From: Hydrogenophaga sp. A37 | GTDB taxonomy: Bacteria > Pseudomonadota > Gammaproteobacteria > Burkholderiales > Burkholderiaceae_C | Assembly (NCBI RefSeq): GCF_002001205.1 | Contig: NZ_MUNZ01000145.1 | Span: 1-46,825 of the forward strand | DNA length: 46,825 nucleotides | Direction: 5' to 3' | Program-made: the position numbers and the translations under genes | Shown here: piece after piece, positions 26,594 through 35,000 of the stretch | How the letters are laid out: every line of letters begins with the position of its first letter | Numbering within the stretch: the first letter of the stretch is position 1 | The notes under the pieces: model-generated | Told to the model about the DNA's origin: nothing | Seen by the model: the letters and a program-made list of their open reading frames with translations, nothing else | Databases searched by the model: none

Positions 26594-27856
26594 ATGGACA
26601 CCCAAGTCAAACCGGCCATCGACATCGACCAACTGCGCATCAACGGCGAGCGCCTTTGGGCCTCGCTCATGGAGCTGGCGCAGATCGGCGCCACGCCCAA
26701 GGGCGGTGTCTGCCGCCTCGCCCTGACCGACCTGGACAAGCAGGGGCGTGACCTCGTTACCCGCTGGGCGCGCGAGGCCGGCATGAGCGTCACCATCGAC
26801 AAGATCGGCAACGGCTTCATGCGCCGCCCTGGGCGAAACAACAGCCTGCCGCCCATCATGACCGGCAGCCACATCGACACCCAGCCCACGGGCGGCAAGT
26901 TCGACGGCAACTACGGCGTGCTCGCCGGCATCGAGGTGGTGCGCACCCTGAACGACCACGGCATCGAAACCGAAGCCCCCATCGAAGTGGCGTTCTGGAC
27001 CAACGAAGAGGGCTCGCGCTTCGTGCCCGTGATGATGGGCTCGGGCGCCTTCGCCAAGGCCTTCACGCTTGAACACGCTTACGCCGCCACCGACACCGAG
27101 GGCAAAACCGTGAAGGGCGAGCTGGAGCGCATCGGCTACATCGGCGAGCAGGAGCCAGGCGACCACCCCATCGGCGCCTACTTTGAAACCCACATCGAAC
27201 AAGGCCCGGTGCTCGAAGACAACCACAAGACCATCGGCGTGGTCAGTGGCGTGCTGGGCATCCGCTGGTACAACTGCACCGTGACCGGCATGGAGGCCCA
27301 CGCCGGCCCCACGCCCATGGCGCTGCGCAAAGACGCGCTGCAGGTGGCCGCGCACCTGATGCAGGAAGTGGTGGCCTGCGCCCACCGTCACCCGCCGCAC
27401 GGACGTGGCACGGTGGGCATGGTGCAGGTGTTTCCCAACAGCCGCAACGTGATCCCGGGCCAGGTGAAGTTCAGCATCGACCTGCGCAACGCCACCGACG
27501 CCGACTGCGACAGCATGGACCAGGACATCCGCGCCGTGGCCGCCAAGCTCAGCGCTGACACCGGGCTGCCCATCCAGATCGAACCGGTGTCCAACTACCC
27601 GGCCCAGGTGTTCCACCCCGACTGCGTGGACGCCGTGGGCCGCGCCGCCGCCAAGCTCGGCTACAGCCACATGCCCGCCGTCTCGGGCGCCGGGCACGAC
27701 GCGGTCTACATGGCCCGGCTGGCGCCCGCTGGCATGGTATTCATCCCCTGCAAGGACGGCATCAGCCACAACGAGATCGAAGACGCCAAGCCGGAGCACA
27801 TCACCGCAGGCTGCAACGTGCTGCTGCACGCCATGTTGGAACGCGCGGGAACTTGA
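26594..27856 (+). CDS. pydC: N-carbamoyl-beta-alanine amidohydrolase (M20-type Zn hydrolase)
   Basis: The 420-residue enzyme belongs to the M20 hydantoinase/carbamoylase group. It would release CO2 and ammonia from N-carbamoyl-beta-alanine to give beta-alanine, completing the three-enzyme pathway. Metal ligands are in TGSHIDTQPTGGKFDGNYG (His, Asp), FWTNEEGSRFVP (Glu), FETHIEQGP (His) and the C-terminal DGISHNEIED (His). The dimerisation-lid residues lie in GMEAHAGPTPM and FPNSRNVIPG. The ATG at 26594 has GGAG seven bases upstream; another ATG at 26576 is in frame but lacks a site. It is the last gene of the operon and is followed by inverted copies of the dispersed repeat. Confidence 0.9.
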   Translation: MDTQVKPAIDIDQLRINGERLWASLMELAQIGATPKGGVCRLALTDLDKQGRDLVTRWAREAGMSVTIDKIGNGFMRRPGRNNSLPPIMTGSHIDTQPTGGKFDGNYGVLAGIEVVRTLNDHGIETEAPIEVAFWTNEEGSRFVPVMMGSGAFAKAFTLEHAYAATDTEGKTVKGELERIGYIGEQEPGDHPIGAYFETHIEQGPVLEDNHKTIGVVSGVLGIRWYNCTVTGMEAHAGPTPMALRKDALQVAAHLMQEVVACAHRHPPHGRGTVGMVQVFPNSRNVIPGQVKFSIDLRNATDADCDSMDQDIRAVAAKLSADTGLPIQIEPVSNYPAQVFHPDCVDAVGRAAAKLGYSHMPAVSGAGHDAVYMARLAPAGMVFIPCKDGISHNEIEDAKPEHITAGCNVLLHAMLERAGT

Positions 27857-27857
27857 A

Positions 27858-28028
27858 ACACCCCCGCTGCGCTTCGCGCGACCCGTCCAGGAGGCACACC
27901 TGATTCCTTCGACCAGCGCAGGAAGCTCCGGAGCGAAGTGCCTTCATCCAGAGATACCGTGGAACCGGCTTTGCCGGGCCACTGGTATCGCCCCCTTGAG
28001 GGGGTCGCGCGCAGCGCGGCGGGGGTGC
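27858..28028. repeat. dispersed GC-rich repeat, two copies in inverted orientation
   Basis: A partial forward copy (27858-27900) carries CCCCCGCTGCGCTTCGCGCG but an eroded second block. A reverse copy (27961-28028) reads on the minus strand GCGCGCGACCCCCT-CA-AGGGGG and then CCGGC-AAA-GCCGG. The pair sits between convergent genes (pydC and the APH/P-loop gene) with about 60 bp of unique sequence between them, so the transcript could fold into a long stem. Confidence 0.75.
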
Positions 28029-28029
28029 T

Positions 28030-29595
28030 TCATGTCACGCAGGCGCGTTCGCTCGCGTCCAGCGGCTCCAGCCAGTCCAGCTGTTTCTCCAGCACCTCCA
28101 CCGTGGCTTCCGAGGCATCGGCCCCGCGTGCCTGCCGCTCGGTGATGCGGCGGCGCAGCTCGTCGGGTGGCGCTTCGCAGGCGAGGATGTGAAACGGCAC
28201 GCCTGAGCTCTGGGCCAGCGCCACGAAATCGGCACGCTCGGCCGCGCGCAGAAAGGCCGCGTCCACCAGCACCGTCCAGCCGTCGGCCAGCAGCATGCGC
28301 GCACGCGACAGCAGCGAGGCATAGGTCTCGCCGTGCGCCTGCTCGCTGTAGAGCCCGGCGTTCAGGCCCGAGCCGCTGGGGGCCAGCGCGCTCAGGCCGT
28401 GCAGGCGCTTGCGCTCCACGTCGGAGCGCAGGCGGATTGCGCGCCCGCTGGTTTCGGCCGCGAGCCAGCGGCTGGAGGCCCAGGTTTTGCCGCTGCCCGA
28501 GAGGCCGTGGGTGATCACCAGCTGCGGCCTGGGCGGGTGGGCGATGTCGCGCGCCAGCGCGAGGTAGCGCCGGGCTTCGGCCAGGCTCGCGTCGGCTTCG
28601 GTCGAGGCCCCCGCGCCACCCAGTTGCCCCAGCCGGATCGCCGCCACCTTGGCGCGCACCCCGGCGCGGTAGCTGGCGAAGAAGGTCCACACGGTGTGCG
28701 AGGACACGTCGCCACCGGCATCGATCCAGGCGCTGAGCAGCGTGTTGGCCAGGCCGGGGCAGCCGTGGCTCAGCAGGTCCATCCAGACAAAGGCCACGTC
28801 GCTCGCCACGTCGATCCAGCGCAGCGCGTCGTTGAATTCGATCGCGTCGAAAGGCAGCACCTCGTCTTCGATCAACACCAGGTTGGCCAGGTGCAGATCG
28901 CCGTGGCCCTCGCGCACGCGGCCCTTCTGGCGCCGCCGTGAGAGCAGCGGTTCGATGGCGTTGAAACGCTGCTCGGTCCACTCGCTCAGCTCGCGCACCA
29001 GGGCGGCGTCGGCGGGCTCGGTCAAGGCTGTTCGCTGGGAGGTGAAGTTGTCGCGCGGCCAGCGCATGGCCGCCGCGGCGTGCCCCCAGGGCTGGCCGTT
29101 GCCGGCCGCAGCGGCCCCGGCCTGAAACGCCGCCATGCGCCGCGCCAGCCCGGTCATGTGCTCGGGCGTCAGCGCGCCGCGCTCGCACAGGTGGTCCAGC
29201 CGGGCCGCTTCATCGAAACGGCGCATCTGCACCGCGAACTCGATGGCCTGTCCCGCGTCGGCCTTGCCGGGCGCGCCCCAGCGCGGCTGTTCGGGCGTGC
29301 CCACGATGGGCAACACGCCCAGGTAGAGCTGCGTGGCGGGTCGGTTGAGATCCTGGAAGCGCCGGTTCACCCGGATCTCGGTTTCGCTGGCCTGGCGGCG
29401 CAGGGCCAGGGTGCTGAAATCCATGAAGGGGAAACGCACCGGCTTCTTGATCTTGTAGGCGAACTCGCCCGCCAGCAGCACCCAGGCGCCGTGCGTTTCC
29501 ATCAGCTCCACGCGCTCCACCGGTTGCAGCGACACGCCGGCATACCGCGCCGGCTCCAGCAGGGCGGTGATCAGGGGGGGCAGCGCGTCGTTCAT
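28030..29595 (-). CDS. fused APH-like kinase domain / P-loop ATPase
   Basis: The 521-residue protein joins two modules. Residues 1 to ~330 resemble the aminoglycoside phosphotransferase/kinase fold: EFAYKIKKPVRFPFMDFSTL near the ATP site, and the catalytic loop EGHGDLHLANLVLIEDE with FDAIEFNDALRWIDVASDVAF. Residues ~345-521 are a small-kinase P-loop domain with the Walker A motif ITHGLSGSGKTWASS. This two-domain architecture is widespread in proteobacteria and of unknown substrate; antibiotic resistance should not be assumed. The ATG at 29595 starts the first domain cleanly. An open frame continues upstream in the same frame, but there it is antisense to the acyl-CoA ligase. The gene is divergent from that ligase. 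Confidence 0.82.
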   Translation of the reverse strand: MNDALPPLITALLEPARYAGVSLQPVERVELMETHGAWVLLAGEFAYKIKKPVRFPFMDFSTLALRRQASETEIRVNRRFQDLNRPATQLYLGVLPIVGTPEQPRWGAPGKADAGQAIEFAVQMRRFDEAARLDHLCERGALTPEHMTGLARRMAAFQAGAAAAGNGQPWGHAAAAMRWPRDNFTSQRTALTEPADAALVRELSEWTEQRFNAIEPLLSRRRQKGRVREGHGDLHLANLVLIEDEVLPFDAIEFNDALRWIDVASDVAFVWMDLLSHGCPGLANTLLSAWIDAGGDVSSHTVWTFFASYRAGVRAKVAAIRLGQLGGAGASTEADASLAEARRYLALARDIAHPPRPQLVITHGLSGSGKTWASSRWLAAETSGRAIRLRSDVERKRLHGLSALAPSGSGLNAGLYSEQAHGETYASLLSRARMLLADGWTVLVDAAFLRAAERADFVALAQSSGVPFHILACEAPPDELRRRITERQARGADASEATVEVLEKQLDWLEPLDASERACVT

Positions 29596-29700
29596 GCGGA
29601 TGACTTTAAGCGCGTTGGCCCTCTCGTTGCCTGACACCGCCCAGTGCCCGCCGTTTTTGCCCTGAAAATGCGCCCACAACGACCCGCGGAGACAACGCCC

Positions 29701-31233
29701 ATGAGCCTCGCCCACCTGCTCGAACGCGCGGCGCTTCAAGACCCGGCGCGGCCCGCGATCTTCAATGGCACCCAGTGCGTGGCCACGCACAGCGAGTGGG
29801 CAGCGCGCGCCGCGCGAGTGGGTGCTCACCTGCTGGTGACTGGTTTGGCGCCCGGCGACCGCGTCGTGATCTTCATGCGCAACCACCCGCGTTACCTGGA
29901 GCTCATGTTCGGCGCCTGGTGGGCCGGGCTGGTGGTGGTGCCCGTCAACGCCAAGCTGCACCTGAAAGAAGTGCAGTGGATCGTGGAGAACTCGGCCGCG
30001 CGGTGGGCCTTTGTGACCGCCGATGTGGCGCCCGACCCCGCCGCGCTCACCGGGCTGGATGGCGTGATGGACGCCGACAGTGCCGAATCCGGTGCGTGGA
30101 TCAATGAAGGCGAAGCCCTGCCCGCCATCGAAGAACGCGCCCCCACCGACACCGCCTGGCTGTTCTACACCAGCGGCACCACCGGCCGCCCCAAGGGCGT
30201 GATGCTCACGCACCGCAACCTGATGACCATGGGGCTCACCTACTTCAACGATGTCGACCACGTGGACCCGCAAGACGCCATCGCCTACGCCGCGCCCATG
30301 TCGCACGGCGCCGGCATCTACGCCATCCCGCATCTCATGGCCGGTGCGCGCCACGTGGTGCCCGCCTCGGGCGGCTTCGACGCCGCCGAGCTGTTCGTGC
30401 TCGGCCAGCAGATCGGGCCGCTCTCGCTGTTCGCCGCGCCCACCATCGTCAAACGCATCGTCGACGAAGCCGAGGCGCAGGGCTTCACGCCCCAGCAGTG
30501 CGGTGAGAGTTTCAAGACCATCGTCTACGGCGGCGCGCCCATGTACGCGGCCGACATCCAGCGTGCCCTGCGCACCATGGGCCCGCGTTTCGTGCAGATC
30601 TACGGCCAGGGCGAAAGCCCCATGGTCGGTACCGCGCTCAGCCGCGCGCACCTGGCCGACGCCAGCCATCCGCGCCACGCCGAGCGCCTCGCCTCCGTGG
30701 GTGTGGCGCAGACGCCGGTGCGCATCCGCGTCGCGGGGCCAAACGGCGAGCCGCTGCCACCGGGCGAGGTGGGCGAGGTGCTGATCCAGGGCGACAGTGT
30801 CATGGCCGGCTACTGGCGCAACCCCGAAGCCACCGCCACCGCCGTGCGCGACGGCTGGCTCTGGACCGGCGACATGGGCGCGCTCGACGCCGACGGTTTC
30901 CTGACCCTCAAAGACCGCAGCAAAGACCTCATCATCAGCGGCGGCAGCAACATCTACCCGCGCGAGGTGGAAGAAGTGCTGCTCACCGCGCCCGGCGTGT
31001 CCGAAGTGGCCGTGGTCGGCGCCCCCGACCCCGAGTGGGGCGAAATCGTCGTCGCCTTCGTGGTGCCATTGCCCGGTGCGGCGCTGGATGCCAAGGCGCT
31101 GGACGCCTTCTGCCTCGACCACATCGCCCGCTTCAAGCGGCCCAAGCGTTATGAAATCGTCGAGGCGCTGCCCAAGAACAACTATGGGAAGGTGTTGAAG
31201 ACCGAGTTGCGGGAGCGGGTGGCCGGTGGGTAG
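29701..31233 (+). CDS. acyl-CoA synthetase (AMP-forming, class I adenylate-forming)
   Basis: The 510-residue ligase activates a carboxylic acid as acyl-AMP and then forms the CoA thioester. Motifs appear in order: LFYTSGTTGRPKGVMLTH (ATP/phosphate loop), YGGAPMYAADIQRAL, QIYGQGESPMVGT, GWLWTGDMGALDADGFL, DRSKDLIISGGSNIYPREVE and the C-terminal LPKNNYGKVLKTEL carrying the catalytic Lys. The ATG at 29701 has a GGAG site nine bases upstream. The substrate (fatty acid, aromatic acid or other) is not fixed by sequence. No other beta-oxidation gene adjoins it here. It is divergent from the APH/P-loop gene. Confidence 0.9.
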   Translation: MSLAHLLERAALQDPARPAIFNGTQCVATHSEWAARAARVGAHLLVTGLAPGDRVVIFMRNHPRYLELMFGAWWAGLVVVPVNAKLHLKEVQWIVENSAARWAFVTADVAPDPAALTGLDGVMDADSAESGAWINEGEALPAIEERAPTDTAWLFYTSGTTGRPKGVMLTHRNLMTMGLTYFNDVDHVDPQDAIAYAAPMSHGAGIYAIPHLMAGARHVVPASGGFDAAELFVLGQQIGPLSLFAAPTIVKRIVDEAEAQGFTPQQCGESFKTIVYGGAPMYAADIQRALRTMGPRFVQIYGQGESPMVGTALSRAHLADASHPRHAERLASVGVAQTPVRIRVAGPNGEPLPPGEVGEVLIQGDSVMAGYWRNPEATATAVRDGWLWTGDMGALDADGFLTLKDRSKDLIISGGSNIYPREVEEVLLTAPGVSEVAVVGAPDPEWGEIVVAFVVPLPGAALDAKALDAFCLDHIARFKRPKRYEIVEALPKNNYGKVLKTELRERVAGG

Positions 31234-31244
31234 CGGCAGGCCGC

Positions 31245-31280
31245 TCATACCAGGCGCTCCAGATGAGGCCGCATCACACA
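31245..31280 (-). pseudogene. relic of the 3' end of a second abiEi gene
   Basis: Read on the minus strand, these bases encode CVMRPHLERLV followed by TGA. This matches the C-terminus of the intact AbiEi antitoxin encoded at 32916-33515 (NVMRPYLESLA then TGA). Over 40 aligned bases (31244-31283 against 32915-32954) 33 are the same by my count. Further upstream on that strand the similarity stops and the prepilin gene occupies the other strand. It therefore looks like the stub left by loss or rearrangement of a duplicate. Confidence 0.6.
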
Positions 31281-31296
31281 CGGACAGCGCAGGCGA

Positions 31297-31836
31297 ATGC
31301 CGCAGAATGCCGCCATCCCCACCCGGCGCTTGATCGCCTGCTTGCCTGTGAACCCTTCAACCACCCGCCACCACGGCTTCACGCTGATCGAATTGATGGT
31401 CGTGGTGGCCATCATCGCCATCCTCGCGCTGATGGCCGTGCCCAACCTGGCCGGCAAGTACGTCCGCGAAAACATCGTCGAGGCCATGCCGCTGGCGAAG
31501 ATCGCCAAAGAGCCTGTGGCCGCCGCCTGGGCCGCCACCAAGACCATGCCCGACGACAACGCCAGCGCGGGGCTGCCGGCGCCCGAGAAGATCGTCAACA
31601 ACGTGGTGAAGTCGGTCACGGTGGAGGGCGGTGCGATCCACATCGTGTTCGGCAACCGCGCCAATGGCGCCCTGCAAGGCAAGACGCTGACCCTGCGCCC
31701 GGCCGTGGTGGAAGACGCGCCCATCGTGCCGGTGGCCTGGGTCTGCGGCCACGCGAAGGCGCCCGACAAGATGAAGGCGCTGGGCACCGACAAGACCGAC
31801 ATTCTTCCCGCCCACCTGCCGGTGAACTGCGTTTAG
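31297..31836 (+). CDS. type IV prepilin-like protein
   Basis: The 179-residue product has a type III prepilin signal: basic leader, then G before FTLIELMVVVAIIAILALMAVPNL, with the conserved Glu at position +5 of the mature protein. The rest is a pilin-type globular part with two cysteines (VAWVCGHAKA and the terminal VNCV) that probably form the C-terminal disulfide. From the ATG at 31297 the leader is long (27 residues). A GTG at 31348 would give a ten-residue leader, which is more typical. No other pilus genes adjoin it. It may be an orphan minor or major pilin served by machinery elsewhere. Confidence 0.8.
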   Translation: MPQNAAIPTRRLIACLPVNPSTTRHHGFTLIELMVVVAIIAILALMAVPNLAGKYVRENIVEAMPLAKIAKEPVAAAWAATKTMPDDNASAGLPAPEKIVNNVVKSVTVEGGAIHIVFGNRANGALQGKTLTLRPAVVEDAPIVPVAWVCGHAKAPDKMKALGTDKTDILPAHLPVNCV

Positions 31837-31837
31837 G

Positions 31838-31855
31838 GGTGCCGAAGGCGGCACC
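31838..31855 (+). other. perfect 7-bp hairpin just after the prepilin stop
   Basis: GGTGCCG-AAGG-CGGCACC begins one base after the TAG. There is no following T tract, so it may protect the mRNA end or be a weak terminator. The preceding and included bases GTTTAGGGGTGCCG recur at 36197-36210. Confidence 0.45.
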
Positions 31856-31942
31856 GGAAGAAGAGATGACCGCGCTCTTGGGCGACTGACTTCGTCACCA
31901 AGGTCTTTGAAGGCCCCTACCAACAGACCCGCCAGGCACGAG

Positions 31943-32878
31943 TCAGGCAACGTCCCAAGCCGCGCCCGCCCGCCACTGCCCGCGAAAAGGCTCACCCGTT
32001 GCCAGAGCGGCCAGCACCGGCTGGAGGAACAAGCGCAGGGCCGCGACCACCTCGGCCAACGGCAGCGCCTGCAAATCGTTCTTGCGAAGAAACGCTTGCC
32101 ATTGCCGCGTTTTCTGAGCGTCCGACGCGAACTCGTCCGACAGGCCGAGCGGCAAACCTGTCGGCAGGGCCGTGCCCCGACGCTCGAACGTGGCCGCAAT
32201 CGCCCGGCCCAGCACGCTGCCGTCAAAGTCGCTGTGCCGCGCCAGAACCCAGAGGTCGAAGTAGTCTTTCAGGCGCGTGTTGAGCATGCCCAGCGAGGCC
32301 ATGGCTTCCAGCTTTTCCGCCACCACCGTCTCGCGGGGGTACACCCGCAATTGCGCTTTCGGCATGTCGTCCAGGATCGCTGGGTACTCCGCTTCTTCCG
32401 GGCCGGGCACCACGGCATCGCCAAAACCCACGTCGATCTGCACCGGGCAGCGCGCGCCGTCCAGCAGACCCACCAGCGTGAGGCGCACACCTGCGTAGTT
32501 GGCCTCCTTGCGGATCTCCACCGCCTTCACCGTGTCCGCCAGGAAAACAATGCCGTCCTCGCACGCGATCTGGCTCAGTTCGCGGAACACCTGCTCCAGA
32601 TGTGGAATCTCGGAAGAGCCAAAGCCGAGCAGGTCCGCGTCATGCGTGGGGCGGTGCGGCTCGTCAAACCACAGGTCGAACAACAAGGCTCCTTTGAGCA
32701 GAAACTGACCGCCCAGCCCAGACACGCTCAGGCGGAACAACATCCGCTCCAGCGCATAGCGCGTGAGCAGCAGATTGAAATCCACCCCACTGGCGCGGGC
32801 CTTGTTGAGCAGGCGCGCGCGCACCGACGCGGCCAGGTTGCGCGGGCCGCTCACTGGACTACCCCCCGTGCTGCGCAC
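31943..32878 (-). CDS. abiEii: AbiEii-type nucleotidyltransferase toxin
   Basis: This 311-residue protein belongs to the AbiEii/AbiGii toxin family of type IV toxin-antitoxin and abortive-infection systems. The nucleotidyltransferase core is visible: FLLKGALLFDLWFD (the family's KGG/A-L motif), HRPTHDADLLGFGS (catalytic D-x-D), later YPRETVVAEKLEAMASLG (conserved Lys/Glu) and LKDYFDLWVLAR (conserved D-x-x-D-L). In studied members the protein transfers nucleotides to tRNA or other targets and halts growth on phage infection. The start is a GTG at 32878, 37 bases after the antitoxin stop, so the pair forms an operon. All family motifs look intact. Confidence 0.9.
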   Translation of the reverse strand: MRSTGGSPVSGPRNLAASVRARLLNKARASGVDFNLLLTRYALERMLFRLSVSGLGGQFLLKGALLFDLWFDEPHRPTHDADLLGFGSSEIPHLEQVFRELSQIACEDGIVFLADTVKAVEIRKEANYAGVRLTLVGLLDGARCPVQIDVGFGDAVVPGPEEAEYPAILDDMPKAQLRVYPRETVVAEKLEAMASLGMLNTRLKDYFDLWVLARHSDFDGSVLGRAIAATFERRGTALPTGLPLGLSDEFASDAQKTRQWQAFLRKNDLQALPLAEVVAALRLFLQPVLAALATGEPFRGQWRAGAAWDVA

Positions 32879-32915
32879 TGCGGGGCCGAGCGCCTTCGGA
32901 ACGGCCGGGCGGCGC

Positions 32916-33515
32916 TCATGCCAGGCTCTCCAAATATGGCCGCATCACATTCGCCACGCGGCAGACCTTCGCAAAGTGCCACAGCTCGTCACTCGTCATG
33001 CGTTTGCTGGCCCAGGCCTCGCGAAGCGCCTCCAGCGCCACGTCCAGTCCGATCTTGTTTCGGTACTTGAAGCCATCCGCCACCGTCTTGGCCACGCTGG
33101 TCACGCGAACCGCCACGCCATCGACCTCGTGTGTTTCCACGCCCTCGGTCAGCGCCGCACCCGAGAAGCGCACGATGCGCAGCGGCGGATAAGCCAGCCG
33201 GGGCGCCGCCGCCTTGTTGCCCACGGCCAGCCACACCTCAAACGGCGCCTGCGTCGTCAGGCCGTGAAAACGCAGGGCCGACAGCAGACAGACCACCCCC
33301 TTGGGCACCCGCCGCGCCACCTCGGCCAGCGAGCCGTGTGCCGACACCGGCCGCGCGGGCAGCCCATACAGCCCGCGCCCGATGCGCTCCAGCTGCCCGC
33401 CCCGCACAGCGCGGGTCAGCGCCACCCGCGCAATGCCCAGCGCGTCCAGGTCGCGCGGGCGCACCAGCCCGCTGGAGCGAGCGAGAGCGAGCAGTTGGTC
33501 GGCCTGGGTGTTCAT
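32916..33515 (-). CDS. abiEi: AbiEi-type antitoxin
   Basis: The 199-residue protein has an N-terminal winged helix-turn-helix (ADQLLALARSSGLVRPRDLDALGIARVALTRAVRGGQLERIGRGLY) and an AbiEi antitoxin C-terminal part (VVCLLSALRFHGLTTQ, VTSVAKTVADGFKYRNKIGLD, ALREAWASKRMTSDEL). AbiEi proteins repress their operon and counter the AbiEii toxin without direct binding (type IV). The ATG at 33515 is the first in frame. About 80 bp of somewhat AT-rich DNA separates it from the next gene and would hold the promoter and operator. A relic of a second copy of its 3' end lies at 31245. Confidence 0.9.
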   Translation of the reverse strand: MNTQADQLLALARSSGLVRPRDLDALGIARVALTRAVRGGQLERIGRGLYGLPARPVSAHGSLAEVARRVPKGVVCLLSALRFHGLTTQAPFEVWLAVGNKAAAPRLAYPPLRIVRFSGAALTEGVETHEVDGVAVRVTSVAKTVADGFKYRNKIGLDVALEALREAWASKRMTSDELWHFAKVCRVANVMRPYLESLA

Positions 33516-33594
33516 CGGTGGGGCATTGTTCCATAAGTGAGGTATTTATTGATAAAAGCCGATGAAAAGGAACTTTGCCGCCATGGGCGGCCCC

Positions 33595-34182
33595 TCAGGC
33601 CGCCTGCGCGCCCAGGCCCTGCATTTGTTTCACCCAGCGCTGCACCTGCTCGGGCTTGGCTTCGCTGGCTGGCCCCAGGTGCGTCAGCTTGGTGGGCTTG
33701 AGGCCGACGAACTCCAGGATCTGCCGGCGCAGCTGCCAGATCAGGGCGTTCTTGTAGGCCAGCCGCATGAACCAGCCCGGCGTGTCGGAGGTGATCACCA
33801 CGCGCGCGCTGCGGCCCGTCAGCATCGGCAGCGGCAGGCCGAGCAGGCTCTTCTTGCGGGTGTCGAAGGCCCGGCCGGGCAGCAGCGCCCGGTCAAACAG
33901 GCCCTTGAGCTTGGCGGGCAGCCCGCCCCACCACATGGGCGTGGACATCATGAAATGCTCGCTCCACGACAGGTCTTGCAGCAGTTGCTCCAGCGCGGGT
34001 TCCAGCGGCTTGGGTTGCTCGAAGTTGCCCCTGCCGAAGTCGGCGTCGAACGCCAGGTCGTGCAGGTGCGTGAGGCGAACCTCGTGCCCGGCCTTTCGCG
34101 CGGCGTCGGCATAGGCCTCCACCAGGGTGCGGGACAGCGAACGTTCGGCCGGGTGGCCGTTGAGAATGAAGATGCGTTTCAC
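33595..34182 (-). CDS. NAD(P)H-dependent oxidoreductase, flavodoxin-like fold
   Basis: The 195-residue protein is in the KefF/MdaB-like quinone reductase group. Signals are the N-terminal IFILNGHPAERSLSRTLVEAY (phosphate loop of the flavin), SEHFMMSTPMWWGGLPAKLKGLFDRALLPG (FMN/FAD site) and TGRSARVVITSDTPGWF. It would bind a flavin and reduce quinones or similar electrophiles with NAD(P)H. The start is a GTG at 34182 with an excellent AGGAG seven bases upstream; an ATG further upstream lies inside the operator region. It diverges from a TetR gene with three shared operator palindromes between them, so it is very probably the regulator's target. Confidence 0.88.
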   Translation of the reverse strand: MKRIFILNGHPAERSLSRTLVEAYADAARKAGHEVRLTHLHDLAFDADFGRGNFEQPKPLEPALEQLLQDLSWSEHFMMSTPMWWGGLPAKLKGLFDRALLPGRAFDTRKKSLLGLPLPMLTGRSARVVITSDTPGWFMRLAYKNALIWQLRRQILEFVGLKPTKLTHLGPASEAKPEQVQRWVKQMQGLGAQAA

Positions 34183-34201
34183 GGGTGTGCTCCTATAAAA
34201 T

Positions 34202-34263
34202 TGACCGAAGTCAAATTTATAGGTCAAAAACTGACCAAGGTCAATATAAATTGACTTAGGTCA
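34202..34263. promoter_or_regulatory. three TetR operators TGAC-N4-GTCA between oxidoreductase and regulator
   Basis: Three 12-bp palindromes occur: TGACCGAAGTCA (34202-34213), TGACCAAGGTCA (34232-34243) and TGACTTAGGTCA (34252-34263). Their centres are 30 and 20 bp apart. An additional half-site GGTCA lies at 34222-34226. They fill the AT-rich gap between the divergent starts at 34182 and 34285. Confidence 0.82.
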
Positions 34264-34284
34264 CTTTATGGCCGCCCATACCCC

Positions 34285-34866
34285 ATGAAAAAAGCCGTCC
34301 AGCAGCGCACCCTGGAAACCCGCTCCCGCCTGACCTCGGTGGCGGACCAACTCGTCGCCGAAAAGGGCTTCGAGGCCCTGCGCATCGAAGAAACCGTGCA
34401 AGCCGCGGGCGTGGCCAAGGGCACGTTCTTTGCCCACTTCAAGGACAAGGACGAGCTGATGGACCTGCTCATCGGCCAGCGCATCGAGACCCTGCTCGAC
34501 GGCATGGCGGCCGAACCCGCGCCGCGCGACGCAGACCAGCTGGCCCAGCGCCTGATGCCGCTGGTGGAGCTGATGTCGTCCGAGCGCTATGTGTTCGACC
34601 TCATCATGCGGCGCTCGGGCGCCATGGCGGTGGAAGAGATCGGCCCCATCGCCCTCAGCTTCGGCCGGCTCGGCGAGCTTGTGGGCCAGTGGCTGGCGCA
34701 GGGCGCGTTCCGCCAGGACGTGCCGATCGAGATATTGGTTGAGGGCGTGGAAGCCTTTTTGATGCAGACCCTGGCGCTGAACTTCTGTGCGCTGCACAAA
34801 GACAAGACCATGAAGGCCCGGTTGCAGCCTTATCTGCGGGCTTGGTTGGCGCCGGTGGCGGGGTGA
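34285..34866 (+). CDS. TetR-family regulator of the adjacent oxidoreductase
   Basis: The 193-residue protein has the TetR N-terminal DNA-binding domain (RSRLTSVADQLVAEKGFEALRIEETVQAAGVAKGTFFAHFKDKDELM) and an alpha-helical ligand-binding domain. It diverges from the flavodoxin-fold oxidoreductase gene, and three copies of one palindrome cover the gap. It most likely represses both genes and is released by an electrophile or quinone, though the ligand is not shown by sequence. The ATG at 34285 is 21 bases after the last operator half, so binding there could also block its own promoter. Confidence 0.88.
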   Translation: MKKAVQQRTLETRSRLTSVADQLVAEKGFEALRIEETVQAAGVAKGTFFAHFKDKDELMDLLIGQRIETLLDGMAAEPAPRDADQLAQRLMPLVELMSSERYVFDLIMRRSGAMAVEEIGPIALSFGRLGELVGQWLAQGAFRQDVPIEILVEGVEAFLMQTLALNFCALHKDKTMKARLQPYLRAWLAPVAG

Positions 34867-35000
34867 GCCGGGTGTGGCCGAGGTTTGGCTGATCGCTTTG
34901 CAGGCACGGGGCAAAAGGAAAGACCTGATCCCGTTGGTTGGTTCATGCTTCGGGAAGTCTGCACAACAAACCGCCAACGAGGGAGTTCTGCAGACCTTGT

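Noticed and set aside
29596..31281. Upstream extension of the APH/P-loop frame on the minus strand
   Set aside because: It is antisense to the acyl-CoA ligase, which has all adenylation motifs; the ATG at 29595 begins the kinase-like domain.
31831..31855. Possible integron attC site after the prepilin gene
   Set aside because: The sequence lacks the RYYYAAC/GTTRRRY ends (GTTTAGG does not fit) and no integrase is present; it is left as a plain hairpin.
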